Source: Rosellinia necatrix (taxonomy: Eukaryota; Ascomycota; Sordariomycetes; Xylariales; Xylariaceae). Taken from it: a DNA stretch of 64,000 nt. The translations under genes were made by a program, and so were the position numbers. Within the stretch, counting starts at the first letter, position 1, and every line of letters starts with the position of its first letter. The stretch covers positions 2,046,001-2,110,000 of the forward strand of contig JAGYVD010000001.1 of assembly GCA_021209875.1 (NCBI GenBank), given 5' to 3'. Below are positions 35,501-47,224 of the stretch, piece after piece. Under the pieces are notes generated by a model that saw only the letters and a list, made by a program, of their open reading frames with translations, was not told the origin of the DNA and did no database searches.

Positions 35501-38500
35501 TACACCCAGATGTCCTGGTTTCGGAATAACATAACTCCTACGCCCGAGAGCTTACAGGAATCGGATTCATGGTTTAGTCTCTGACAACCAGCAAGCTCGA
35601 TATTGTGCATTTTATTCTTTTGCTCCTTGCTTTTATGTCTTGATTTTGATATACTAAAAGTTACCGATGACTTAATATAGTAACGGAAAGGATGAAGCAA
35701 TAGTATTAAATGCAGCGTTGTTAATTTTCGAATAGTAGGATCATCAGATCAGGAACCGGGTAGTCGTCGGGAGATGGGTCATTATCACGATGTGCACACG
35801 GAGCTTGCTCTTATTAGTTTCTTGCGCGGCATCGTTGTTATCCCCAAGCCATTGTTACCGATATGGGGTAACCTAGAAAGTGAGGGTAATTATTTTGATA
35901 TACAGTTCCCGGACTTGCCCGCGAATGTTGGACGATCGACTGGACGTGGTAGGGCCACGGAGGCACGGAAACGCCTACCGTAGCACCAAGAGATAGCATA
36001 CCGGGGTTTGTAATGGGGTGTACATACTCTAGCGTGGCGTGCTGATATGGTTTGGTCGTCGCCGTCCATGTGAAGTATGCATTTGCACTCTGGCGACCGG
36101 AGCCCGGAAGGATCTCCGGAAACGTTTGGGCTGGGGGGACTTGGCAGCTGCCATGTCGGGTGTGCGCTCTCCTTCCGTGGGGGGTAAGGACGGAATTAGG
36201 GCCGGCCCTGTAAGTCTGGACCAAGAAGAACGAAGTCAAGAGGCCGGGGTAGATGAGATTGAAGCCTTTGTTACATCTGCAGCCTGAAGAGTTCCGTGTT
36301 GACAAGCCTTGAAATACGGTTGTACCTGTGCAGCCCTTTACTTTACACCAATGCCATGTGCGTCGATGCCTGCTTCACTCAATTGAGTCCGTGAAGAACT
36401 GCTAACTGGACCTTCGAACAATTATACCTTGTCCGGTCGTTTCGGAGTAGTATACCTGCCTGCCTGGCACACATGTCAACAAGTCGGTAATAACACTGGA
36501 GGGCTTACCTGTCCCCGAGGGTTGAATCGCGGGTATGGATAGGGTGTCGAATTTGGCACGGAACACGGAATTATTCTTCTGGCCTCGTGTCGCCAAGAGC
36601 CAGAAACGGAAGCTCCCGGTCTCGTACTACTAAATACAAGAGCCTTGTTACCGGTATCCCGTAGGCTGTAGATCACCACGAGCTATTGGTCCCCTTGAGA
36701 GGTGGCGGTGTTTATGACATCAAGTTCGGAAGCCTGAAGCCAAGCCTGAGGTAACTTATGCCGGTTCGGCGTCAGCGCAAGGTAGGTAAGTCACATTGGT
36801 TTTCGGTAGGCCTCAACGGAAGGGGATTCCATGTCACACGTGGGATTGAGTCCTGGGTTGACGCGGATCTCGCCTCCCAGTGGCATGGTTAATGCGATGC
36901 CACCCAACGTTGTAGGCAGTGATCGGGACGGTGCGGTGAATTCAGTTGGTACCTATCTCTTGCTGAGCTGAGACGGAATGCAAAGGTGGTTGGTTGGTTG
37001 GTGATCTTCACCCTAGCGCATTGCATAGTGCGATGCACGTACCAGGTTAGCCGATGGTGTGTGTAGGTGGTGAGGTCGCAGCGAGGTTGCGGGGAGGTTG
37101 CACCGGGGTTTTCATGTCGCATGGCATGCCCGATGTTTTGTGGCGTTTGATTGACTATACGAGCTCTATTCTCTCTCTATACCGGCATTATGCTGAAACC
37201 CGTACGGCAGTATCCATCGATATTGTTATAGGCCGGGACTGGATGGCTGTGGCCCTTTGTATGTCAACGGTAGATAGCGATTGGGTGTACTTGCAAGTGA
37301 GAATAATCCATATGGGACTACTTAGTTCGTAAAAGGGTCAGAACGCATGGTTACCCCTTAGTTGCTGGTTAAGGCGGCGGCGGGATGGTGAACGAGGAGG
37401 GTAACTGATAAGATCTTGCCCAAGCACCCACTTGCTTCTCATTGGGCTTCGGCCTAGAGTTTGCTAACAGTTCGAAGGCGGTTTAGTGAAAACAGGAAGT
37501 GAGGACATACACACCTAATCTAGGTATATTTGGTCACGTCCCAGATCCTTGGCCCCTACAGAGTATCTTGTCCCTCGTGATTCCTTCGCTTTCAACCCCA
37601 CAGGAATATATGTACACGCTTGGTGCGAGATAAGGTAAAATTGCTAAGTGGAACACACCCAACGGTTCTTAATATAGACTATACCGCTGTCAAGGGTAAC
37701 CGGTGGTTGGCTGGTGTAGAAAACTGTTTGCTAGTGCTTCATCTTTTCGGCATGTTGCTATGGTTTGCGTTTGCCATTCGGTGCTTGATCAGTATGAACC
37801 GAGACAGTGAGCAGAAACAATATCAATGATAGAGCACCAACTAGTTATTGCATGTCTCAACCTCGCTGATAGACATTTTATGTGGTGCAAATCACATCGC
37901 GCAAGGGGGGAGTGCTATGTATCAGTTTGGGAAGAAGCGCCAAGAGACGAAGTTGAGGCCAACCAAGAAAGCGCTAGCGTTGATCCTCCTTAGCTGAGAC
38001 GGGGACGCGGGGAACGAATGTTATCATACGAGCAAGAAAATTTAACAGCGTTGGACAATGAAGAGGAGTTCTTGTGTGATCTTGACCGAATCCCTCGGTA
38101 GGGGAAAGCATAGATAACTAATAGAAGGGAAAACAGAGCGATACTCTCAGACAGCGGCAAGGGGAGATCGGTATTCTTGGTCGCCATTGTTATGTAGTGT
38201 AGCAAGAGCGAGGATGAAAGATGAGACGGATGACTGGGTACACAAACCGCGTATCTACTACCTAGGTAGGTAGTGTATGTAAATCAGGTAGTTAGTTACT
38301 TAGGTAGACATAGATATGAAGCCCCATCAAAGCTAAATCCCTGCAGTCTTGGCGGTTTCTTATCTAGTGTAGTGGTAGTGTCGTGTGTGCGAATACAAGT
38401 AGGACGTCGTCGAATGAGAAAATTAAGAAAATGGGAATCGAGGAATCGGAGTAGACGGCTTGGCACAGCAGCGCGTACCGTATTCTGGGGACTCACTGGG

Positions 38501-38676
38501 CAGACCCTGGGGATGTTATCGGCATTATGTCCTATGTGAGACTCTGGCACCGGAATGGCTGGGTTTGGCCGAAGCCACTGCCGTCAGCTGAACTCTTGTT
38601 CACCACTTGGTGATGTCGTTCCCGCGTGCTGTTCCCGCGTGTTGTTCCATGCAGGACTGCTAAGATAGTTGTACTT

Positions 38677-38703
38677 GTAGTAGTAGTAGTAGTAGTAGTA
38701 GTA
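38677..38703. repeat. (GTA)n microsatellite
   Basis: Nine GTA units in non-coding DNA; a shorter related phrase follows at about 38,730. Confidence 0.9.
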
Positions 38704-40399
38704 TTAACGTCTAATCTAGGTTTGTACTTGTAGTAAGTAGGTAGTATTACGGCGTCGGCGAGGAATGTGGCGAGGGTGGTGTTGGTAGGTAGCCTGTAGG
38801 TAGCCTGCAGCTTGTAGCTTGTAGTTTGCAGCGGTAGGGAGTTGAAGTAGGTAGGTAGGTAGTTATCTAGTCAATTATCTCTAGGACAAATCTCAATAAT
38901 TACAAGTATTTGACAAGGGGTCCACCACTGTACTTACCCTACCGAGGTACCTACCGAGGTACCTACCGAGGTAGTGCCATGAGAGGCACATACACTAACA
39001 GGTAGAGGTTGACCGAGTGCTGACTAGGTCTGGATCGAGCGCATTTGGACCACTCACGTTATGGAATTGGCAGCGAGGCCTCTCCGTGCGTGCTGATCGG
39101 AAAATATAGTCGACCGTTTATGACGAATTGGTGAGACAGCCGAGAATCCGGCCTCGTTTGTTTGTTTGTATCTTCCATCCCCGCTTTGAGAGATTACAGA
39201 GGTTACCTCCAGAGGTGGCAGACGGCAGGTAAGGATTATTACCAAGGTCGCGCGGTGCTTGTCCAGGTTTCATGAACGCTTGTCTCTCGATGATGCGAGC
39301 ACCGAGGTAAGGCATGTAGTGTAACTTGTATGTATGTACTTAAGTATGTGTGTAGTGTAGGTGTGCTATACGGCGCTATAGTCAAGATTTGATTAGCTCA
39401 CCTGGCCCTGATCCATAAGTAAGTACCTACTACGCATTGAGAGACGTTTCCGACACCCACCCTCCAACATCACCCCCAACATTTCCTGTCTTGACACTAG
39501 GTAGCAATTTAGTGCGCTCTCCGTTTCCCTGAACTCTGATTCCACTTTGCCAGCTACCTGCCTAGGTACCTACCTCTGCCCTACTGGTAGGCACTTAGGT
39601 ACCTGGTAGTAGTTATACCTCGTACCCAAAAACTTACCTGCCTCGGCAGGCAGGTATGTAGTGGTATCTTGGGTGGTGGCTTAAACATACCTCGGTATAG
39701 TTACAAGTACCTGCTTACACACTTACACACGAGGGCGGCGTGCGTTCAGGTCTGAATAGTGGGCTCTTGCCCTCGGGTGGTGGGCGACGGAAAGCTGCCC
39801 AGGTGGCTAACAGAACACCTACAGAAGTTGTTCCGCAGTTCTAGTGTCGTGCAGGGGCTGTACACAGGGTCTGCACGGGGCCAAACCCTCTCCCCCATGC
39901 GCCTATCAGCTCCAATCCACATCCACCCCCAGGCGACGTCGGCTAGCCGGGGCCTACACACACAAAGGTCCTTCCGCTTCCAGAAGGAAGCCCATGCCAC
40001 ACCCATCCCCTAGCGCCGCCCTGGGTCTTTCCCACCTAGCGCATGTAATAGTGTTGACCAACTGGACCACGCGATCACCATCAGCCCGCGATCCACACCA
40101 GATTGCGGCGGCGAAATGCGTGGATGGGGAATGGGGAATGGGGAGCAAGAGATGGACATGAGTCCACGGCCCAATCAAGCAGCTCGACCTGGGACCTGCG
40201 AGGTGGGTGCTCTTGGCGCCCGAGCAGAATAATTCCTATAATACTACTTGTGTCTCCTCTCCCTCCCGAACGCGCGCGCTGGACGGGCTTCGATCTTCAC
40301 CTCCTCCGGTCGCGACGCTCTGCCACTCCCTTCTTCCTCTCGTCTCCCTTGCTTCTTCCCTCTCCCCCCCCCCCCCCTCTCCCCGGAGACACCCGGCCG

Positions 40400-40402
<3 letters not shown>

Positions 40403-40435
<33 letters not shown>
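40403..40435. repeat. (CAG)11 in the 5' leader of the nucleoside transporter
   Basis: Eleven perfect CAG units ending 70 bases before the proposed start codon at 40506. They are most likely in the untranslated leader: the frame is not joined to the transporter. Confidence 0.85.
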
Positions 40436-40436
<1 letters not shown>

Positions 40437-40505
40437 TCCCCGACAGGACCACCTGGCTGAAGCAGCAGGCGCCCAGGACGTCCGTCTCGCCTCTCGCGCT
40501 GTACA

Positions 40506-42625
40506 ATGAGTTCTTTGGAGGAGAAGGGCCATGGCCCGAGCGCCTCGCCACAGGACGCCGTGGCACCCAACCCGGGGCGCGAGCACAGCCATGAGCATCT
40601 TCACCACGGCGGCGCCGCGGCGGACCACGCCAACCACCCCCCCACGAGGTCACGTATACCGACATGACGCAGCAGAGCCGGCCCCAGAGCTACGAGAAGA
40701 ACAAGGAGTTCTCGACCCCCGACAAGAGGTCCGTCGGCACCGACGAGGAGCTCGGCGGCGTGGACCGGTCGCATGACAGCACCGACCCGAACTCGTCCAC
40801 CGGCTTTCTCAGGAAGTGGTATCGGAGATTGAGGGCCCCCATCCACCTCTTCATCTGGCTGGTATTCACCGCGTGAGTCTCGACTTGTTGACCGTCTGTT
40901 TCTTTTGCGATGAGATGCCCCCCCCCCCGTCTAGCCAGTCGCTGATATCACGTCGCCTTCTCCGTCAACAGCTGGTGGATCTTCGGCCTCGTCAAGTTCC
41001 GCAAGACGAAGAACTGGCTGATCCCCTTCTTGGTTTACCTTGCCATTACGCTGCGCATCATTTTCCTCTGGATCCCCGTCAGATATGTGATGAAACCGGC
41101 CAAGACCGTATGGCACTACACCGTCTTCCAGATCTACAACGCAATCCCCAAGAATCTGCACCGGCCGCTCGCTGCTGTCGGAACCATCGCCGTCTTTCTC
41201 GTTGGTACCTTGGTACCGGAGGAGTCGGGCGATAACACGAGGGCAGGCCGCGCCCAAGCCCTTTTTTGGCTTGGTTGTCATGATTGCTGCTATGTCTGCG
41301 ACCTCGAGGAAGTTCTCCGCCATTCCCTGGCATACCGTCATCGGTAAGTGACTGCGGTGGCCCGCTCGTGAAGGCGATTGGTTCCCCGAAAACTGACATC
41401 TCGCTCAGGTGGCATGCTTACCCAGTTTATCATCGCCCTCTTTGTGCTGCGGACACATGCCGGATACGATATCTTCAGCTTTATTTCCGAATTGGCTCGT
41501 ACCCTGTTGGGTTTCGCCAAAGAGGGTGTCACCTTCTTGACGGATCCTACTGTGCCCGAAATCAAATGGTTCTTCATCGGCGTCATCCCACCCATCATTT
41601 TCTTCGTGGCCCTGGTGTCTCTCCTCTTCCACGTCGGACTGATTCAGTGGTTTATCGGCAAATTTGCCGTCTTCTTCTTCTGGACCCTGCGCGTGTCTGG
41701 TGGTGAGGCGGTCGTGGCGTCGGCCACCCCCTTTATAGGCCAGGGTGAATCGGCCATGTTGATTCGCCCTTTCGTCCCGCATCTCACCATGGCAGAGCTT
41801 CACCAGGTCATGACCTGTGGTTTCGCCACCATAGCCGGTTCCGTGCTGGTTGCCTATATCGGATTGGGTCTGAATGCGCAGGCGCTCGTGTCATCTTGCA
41901 TCATGTCAATTCCAGCTTCCCTCGCCATTTCCAAGATGCGATATCCAGAGACTGAAGAGTCCCTGACGGCTGGTAAGGTGGTTGTGCCGGAGAACGAGGA
42001 AGACAAGGCTGCAAACCCGCTCCACGCATTTGCCAACGGCGCATGGCTGGGCATCAAGATCGCGGGTATGATTATCGCCACGCTTCTCTGTATTATCGCC
42101 TTCGTCGGCCTCATCAATGGTCTGCTTTCCTGGTGGGGTGGTTACTGGGGTATCGAGGATCCCAAGTTGACCTTGCAATTCCTTCTCGGTTATATCTTCT
42201 ACCCTGTCGCCTGGCTCCTGGGTGTGCCCCCCGGAGAGCTTCTCCAAGTTGGTGAGCTTATCGGCCAGAAAATTATCATCAACGAATTCGCCGCGTTCCT
42301 CGCCCTCACGACCGAGCCCCGTTATATGTCGCTGAGCCCTCGAGCGACCATCATTGCCACCTATGCCTGCTGTGTAAGTCAATTTTAGTATCTGGAAACA
42401 GGGGCCTAAGCTAACAAACACATTCAGGGTTTTGGCAACATTGGATCTCTCGGAACTCAAATCGGTGTTCTTTCCCAGATCGCCCCAGGCCGTGCCGCCG
42501 ACGTTTCTAGGGTCGCATTTTCGGCTTTGGTTGCTGGCATTATCTCCACCCTGACCTCTGCAGCTGTTGCCGGTATGGTGTATACCGAAGGAATCGGTCT
42601 TGCAAGTATGGTTGTAGGATCGTAG
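40506..42625 (+). CDS. Concentrative nucleoside transporter (CNT family), two single-base frame breaks
   Basis: Four exons, 40506-40872, 40972-41343, 41409-42373 and 42428-42625. The hydrophobic core carries CNT hallmarks: RVSGGEAVVASATPFIGQGE, MTCGFATIAGSVLVAYIGLG, NEFAAFLAL, and CCGFGNIGSLGTQIG across the last intron. Family role: Na- or H-coupled uptake of nucleosides at the plasma membrane. Two frame breaks occur. After the N-terminal MSSLEEKGHGPS segment, a run of seven C at 40637-40643 shifts out of the frame of the rest; eight would fit. In exon 2 a run of six T at 41262-41267 breaks the frame; five would fit, leading to LFGLVVMIAAM. With both corrected the protein is 633 residues. Everything else, including splice sites, is intact, so sequencing or assembly error is as likely as mutation. 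If the first break is real, translation could start at the ATG at 40664. Confidence 0.88.
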
Positions 42626-43303
42626 AAAGATCCTAGAGATCACGAATGCGACGACCATGATACGCGGATCGAGACGAGGGGAAAAAATAAAGAATACATA
42701 ACAAGCCTAATCTTAGTGTAAAATTATATCCCGTTTCAGTGAACGTTGAAGTAATCAAACATTCGAAACTTCGGATTGTATTGGCGGAACCCAATGTTAT
42801 ATATACCTTGGGCGAAACTTGAGAGCAGTAGCTACTGCCGCCGGAAACCTACGGCGTAATGACTCACACCTACCTTGACAAAACTAATTCTGATTCGCTA
42901 ATAAAACCGTATCGGGCAAGTGAGTGTCTATTGCCAAGACGCGATTAGACCAGGATATCTTATAAGATAAACGAACTTCAAGTTAGGGGGGGATTTGGAC
43001 TCTTCTTATTCTTACGGACTTCATTTTAGTACCGGTAGTCAATTTTTATTTTATTAAAAGGGGTATTATTTTATTTATTATTGTACCTCGTTTTTGTTTT
43101 TGTTAATTTTTTTTTCTTTTTCCTTTCCTAGAAACAAGTTACAAAACAACAACGAACAGTTTACATTTCATTTGCAACAACGAATAGTTTACCTTTAGAG
43201 TTGCCAAGGTTGGCAACAAAACACTCGCTTACCTTTTTCTCGTCCCTCTACGCCTCCCCCCTTCCCAGTGCGCGCGACGTTTAGCCGGGATCGACCGACC
43301 GAA
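42626..43303. other. Intergenic between convergent transporter and DnaJ genes
   Basis: AT-rich 3' flanks with TTTTTATTTTATT runs at about 43,040-43,115 and a duplicated ACAACGAAYAGTTTAC phrase at 43,150-43,190. No gene seen. Confidence 0.6.
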
Positions 43304-44634
43304 TCAAGGGCGGAAGCGGTCGAAGGCGCGGCGGATCTTGTCGAGGAGGTCGCGGTAGTGGTCGGGGCGGGGGCGGGCCAGGGCCGCCCCGAGGTCGCGG
43401 ACGAGGTCGCCGAGGAACGTGCGGTGGGCGCGGGCGGCGCGGAGGGCGTCGCGCTCCAGGGGCAGGAGACCGTCGCCGCCGCCGTCGCCGGACGGGCGCG
43501 GGGTGTGCCTCAGATGCTGGATGGCGCAGTGCGTCTTGCCCTTCCAGCCGTCGGAGCGGCGCAGCGCGTCGTCGAAGAGCCGCATCACGGCCTCGTAGTC
43601 GTACTGGAGCGAAGAGGAGGTGGAAGTGGCGGGAGTGGAGGAGGAGCCGGCCCGGCGCTGGCTCCGCGCCCGCCGCACCGTCTCGCGCAGCTCGATCAGC
43701 TCCCCGTCCAGGGCCTTCAGCGCGCGCTCCGCCTTCTCCAGCGTCTCGACCGCCTCCCGGGCCGAGCCCGCCAGGCGCGTCGACCCCGCGGTAGGGGGGG
43801 CGTGCCGCCTACGGGACTCGTTGGCGGCGGCGGGGGGGGACGAGCGGCGGTGCCGGGAAGGGGAACGCCGGCGGGGAGGGGAAGGGCAGCGGGGGGGAGA
43901 GGGGGAGGAGCGGCGCGGGGAGAGGGACGGCTGGAGCGAGTGCGGGAAGGATGGGCGTCGTTGGAAGGAGGGGGAGGGCGGGAGCGGGGTGAATAGGTGT
44001 CGTGGGGAAAGGGGCCCCGCGGAGGAGGAGGAGGAGGAGGGTAGTGGGAGGACGAGGCGGGGGGAGGAGGGTAATGGGAAGAGGATGGATGGGGGGGAGG
44101 AGGGTAATAAGAAGAGGGTGAATGGGGGGGAGGGTAGCGGTGTGGAGGCGGGGGAGGATAAAAGGGGGGCCGTGGCCCCGGCCCACGCGGCGGTCCGCCA
44201 TGTGGGAAGGGTGGTTCTCGGCTATGATGGGGATGGGGGTGGGGGTGGGGGTGGTGATGGTGATGGTCCTGATCGTAGTCCCAGCCATGGCCGTACGCAT
44301 GGCCTCGGAAAGAAGACTCACCTCCGTGGTGGCCGTCATGGCGGTAGTTGGCATAGTCGCCCGCCGGCCATCGCCTCCCGCGCTGCTCGCCCTCGCCCTC
44401 CGGGTTATTCAACACCTCGACGAGCTTGTCGCGGGCTTGGACTAGCTTGACATACCGGTCGTTGTTGCGCTTCTCGCGCGCCTTCCGCTCCTCGTCTGTC
44501 TCGGTGCGGTCCTTGGGGGCGTTGGCGGCATTCGCCTTGTCCGGGTGGTGTTTAAGGGCTAAGAGCTTGAATGCTTTTTCAATCTCCGCTACGTCGGCGT
44601 CTTTAGAGACACCGAGGACTTTGTGGTAGTCCAT
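43304..44634 (-). CDS. DnaJ (Hsp40) domain protein with Pro/His-rich middle; probable frame break
   Basis: The J domain begins at the ATG at 44634: MDYHKVLGVSKDADVAEIEK, then LALKHHPDKAN with the essential HPD. A charged helix, a His run (DHHHHHPHPHPHPHH) and a long Pro/Tyr-rich stretch follow. This frame stops at 43717 in improbable Arg-rich sequence. A second frame, open from about 43,900 to a stop at 43304, looks like the true C-terminus: an RS-rich region, a coiled coil (AREAVETLEKAERALKAL...), and a folded end with KGKTHCAIQHLRH and DHYRDLLDKIRRAFDRF. The frames would join if one base were added in a homopolymer, for example the seven-base run (G on the plus strand) near 43,891-43,897. 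No GT-AG intron with good consensus explains the switch. J proteins stimulate Hsp70; the partner and client are unknown. An upstream in-frame ATG (44790) exists but precedes non-conserved sequence. Confidence 0.82.
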
Positions 44635-45225
44635 TCTTTCGAGCAAAGTTGCTCCAGTTTTTGGTTCAGTCGCTGGTAAAGTCGCTGCGGCTGTGGGTGA
44701 GTGATCCTGGTTGGGTTGCGGTGGTTTGAGGGAAGGGGAGCAAGCAAAATGTCTATTTATATACATTTCCCCCCTATGTAACAGGCGCATTGTTCTCGAG
44801 AACTGAGGAATCGTAGCGACTACAATAAAATTAATTGTCGAGATAGGACAATTAGACTGTCTAGCCCGAGAAAGACATTCGGTTGGATTTCAAAGAACAC
44901 GTTAACTCAGCAGTGGGTAGTTGCGTTATAGTCCCGGCAGGGCAATCAAATTATACGAAAACTTACAGAAATAGGTAGGTTGAATGGTAAATTCTATGTA
45001 AATGATGTAACTCCTACTTAGTAGCATAGAAATTGCCTTGTCAAGGCAGCTTGAACAAGTCCGGCAGGAATAGTAGAAGCGATTTCTTCGCTACCTTTAT
45101 CATACGCCGGGGTGACGAGGGGATCTCTTTATAAATTCGAATGAAATAACATGAATCCTCTAGCAATCTGAATTACAGGGTATAATTCGTATGATCTTAT
45201 CCACATCTCCATCTTGAAAGCATTA
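44635..45225. other. Intergenic
   Basis: Promoter side of the DnaJ gene and 3' flank of the next gene. No gene seen. Confidence 0.6.
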
Positions 45226-46372
45226 TCAGCGGCGGCTCTCCCTCTCGGTCATTGTTCTCTCCAGCGCCTTGATTGTGCTCACTTCCTCGTCGAAGTCCTC
45301 GTGCGGTTCCTTTGTGTCTTTCGCATCGATCCGAGACCGCAGCCTGGCGACAAGGAGATCCCGCGCAATGCGCGGCGACGCCAAGTGCAGTTCCTCTTCC
45401 AGCTTGGCCTGGCTAACGGCCTTCCCGTCGCAGAGCTCACGGACCAGAATCTCAACCAAGTGCTGACAGTTGCTCGACACCAGATTGTATCTCGGGTGCG
45501 CGGCGAGATGATTGGCGCCTAGTGGATAGACAGGTTATTAGCATCCTATGGCTACATGGCAACCTGCGACGACCCTTCTCCTCCTCCCTCCCTCCCTCCC
45601 TTACTTCCTCCTTCCCTCGCTCCCCCCCCCCTCTCTTTCCCCCCCTCCCTCCGCTGCTCTCGCGCCGGTACTTGTCTAGCTTAATACAACCTACCTATCT
45701 CTTGAATGATCTCGTGGGTCTTGGTCGTCTCCCCGACGTAGTACGCCGACGTCCAGGTCGCGACGAACTCAGGCGTCGCCTCGTAGACGCGGAGGTAGCT
45801 CTTGCCGAGCATCGCGAGCGACAGCTGGTCGCTCATGAGGTCGTAGCACCAGCACGCGCCGAAGCCGCGGTCGACGACGCAGATGGCCCAGTGGCTGACG
45901 CTGTCGAGGCTCATGCCCACGTGCTTGGCCAGCAGGTGGTAGGAGCGCCGCGACACGTCGAAGCGGCCGTAGACGATGGGCACCGTCGCCAGGACGACGG
46001 CCCGCTGGCGCGCGCCGGCGCTGTACGCCAGCAGCGGCACGGCGCCGGCCGACGGGCCCGTGAGCTTCGCGTTGAACAGGTCGAGGAACCGGTTCCTCTC
46101 CCGTATCGCTGCCTCTGCCCTCTGCGCGTCTTGCGCGGCTCTTGTTTTGCCGTTCCGGGCCTCCTCGAGTTCCTCCCTTTCTCGCGTGGCGTGTTAGCGG
46201 CCGGCGGTGTGAAATTATTATTACGTGTGTGCCGGTATCCGGTGGCGCCAAGGGGGGAGGGGAAGGGGGGGGGGTTGTTCACTCAACTCAACTCAACTCA
46301 CCATTTCTTGGTCAAATACTCTTGCGCGGCAGCTCCGGCTTTTGCAAACTTTGCGAGCCCTTCCCGGACCAT
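45226..46372 (-). CDS. LRAT/PPPDE-like protein with His...NCQ cysteine-hydrolase motif
   Basis: Three exons on the minus strand: 46302-46372, 45695-46176 and 45226-45518, joined at GTGAGT...AAAG (phase 2) and GTAGGT...CTAG (phase 1), 281 residues. An N-terminal coiled helix (KKWEELEEARNGKTRAAQ) is followed by a domain with YGRFDVSRRSYHLLAKHV, then SHWAICVVDRG with His119, and after intron 2 NLVSSNCQHLVEIL with Cys202. A His in an HW-type strand followed ~80 residues later by an NCQ-type Cys helix is the active-site layout of circularly permuted papain-like folds (LRAT, PPPDE). Those families include acyltransferases and deubiquitinating or deSUMOylating peptidases; which applies is unknown. 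The C-terminus is Arg/Glu-rich. The start at MVREGLAKF is chosen because upstream sequence is repetitive; earlier in-frame ATGs exist. Confidence 0.75.
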
Positions 46373-46787
46373 CTCCTGAGGGTGTTTTCGATGCTTGCTA
46401 GAGCCCAAGTAGCACCAGGGGAGAAGAACGTTGGGATGGCTAGTTGCAACCACCAAAGTTACAACTACCAAGGTTACAACTACCAAGCTTGGGGCTTGAA
46501 TAGACGGTACATGTGGCCCTCCAGTCACGCTTGCTTGCGGAGCCACCGTGCATTCTTGGCAAGTGAGACTAAGCCTCTTCGCTTCGTCACCGAGGCGCCA
46601 ATGTGATGTCCTGGGCTTTAGTTATTGTCATCTTTCTTTCATTTCATTTTTTTGTACTTTACTTTTTTAACTTTAAAAACGCCACCATGCTGGACTTTTG
46701 TGTTAATTACGGAAATAGAGTGAAAGTAGGTATTCACCTCAACTCCGCTTCTACATCCCCATGTATCGTCTCGATTTTTTTCAGAAT
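46373..46787. other. Intergenic
   Basis: Contains a repeated ACAACTACCAAGGTT phrase at about 46,455-46,490 and AT-rich sequence. No gene seen. Confidence 0.5.
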
Positions 46788-47224
46788 TTACGACGAAACG
46801 CCATCCTGGTAATTTCTCTTTTGTTCGCTTCTCGAAGTCGATGCCCATCTTGTCTCCCCTGCATATTTCTGTGCAGCCTGTGTCTTCCTTGTACTCCGCA
46901 ACGCCTGCTCGGGTATCTTCAGCGGACGAATGACGAATTGATAATACTCTTCCTGGAGATCCTTTCCGTCCATCTCGACTTCATTATACCCTCCTTCGAG
47001 GCCAAATCTAGCACTGTCGCGTACTACTTTGAGGTATACCTCCGGCGACTTGGCCATCGCGTTTTTGACATGGCTTGGGATAAGATTTCGGTAAGAATCC
47101 TCAACCATTTCGCTAGGAGGCGTATTAATAAGCTTATTAAGTCCAAGTTGGAGGATAATTAGAACGAGGCCCAGGAGCCATCAGCCCAGCCTGCCAGCCA
47201 CCATATCGCCAGTGGTGTTTCCAT
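46788..47224 (-). pseudogene. Small possible membrane-anchored protein, frame broken near the N-terminus
   Basis: From a TGA near 47,188 a frame runs to a stop at 46788: LLGLVLIILQLGLNKLI (a likely membrane helix), then NTPPSEMVEDSYRNLIPSHV and a Glu/Tyr-rich region ending QDGVSS. An ATG at 47224 opens METPLAIWWLAGW in another frame that fades after 21 codons, so one missing base at about 47,186 would give a short protein with a hydrophobic N-terminus. No family recognised. It could also be a working gene that starts at the internal Met (47108) or uses an unseen upstream exon. Evidence is only the coding-like composition. Confidence 0.35.

Larger units (their letters stand above)
32502..40505. 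other. 8-kb gene desert
   Basis: No ORF here has a recognisable domain or a convincing spliced structure on either strand. The first half (32.5-36 kb) is AT-richer; the second has dense TAGG/CCTA words (38,260-39,640). A (GTA)n microsatellite lies at 38677-38703. From about 40,250 the sequence becomes C/T-rich and holds the leader of the transporter gene, with a C-run at about 40,366-40,378 and (CAG)11 at 40403-40435. I find no paired LTRs or transposase, so old decayed DNA is the simplest reading. Confidence 0.6.

Noticed and set aside
35838..36305. 155-codon minus-strand ORF in the gene desert
   Set aside because: No domain; codon use looks random, and competing ORFs on the other strand look equally random.
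43268..44450. Long plus-strand ORFs (242 and 276 codons) over the DnaJ gene
   Set aside because: They are Gly/Arg-rich antisense shadows of GC-rich sequence; the minus strand carries a clear J domain with HPD.
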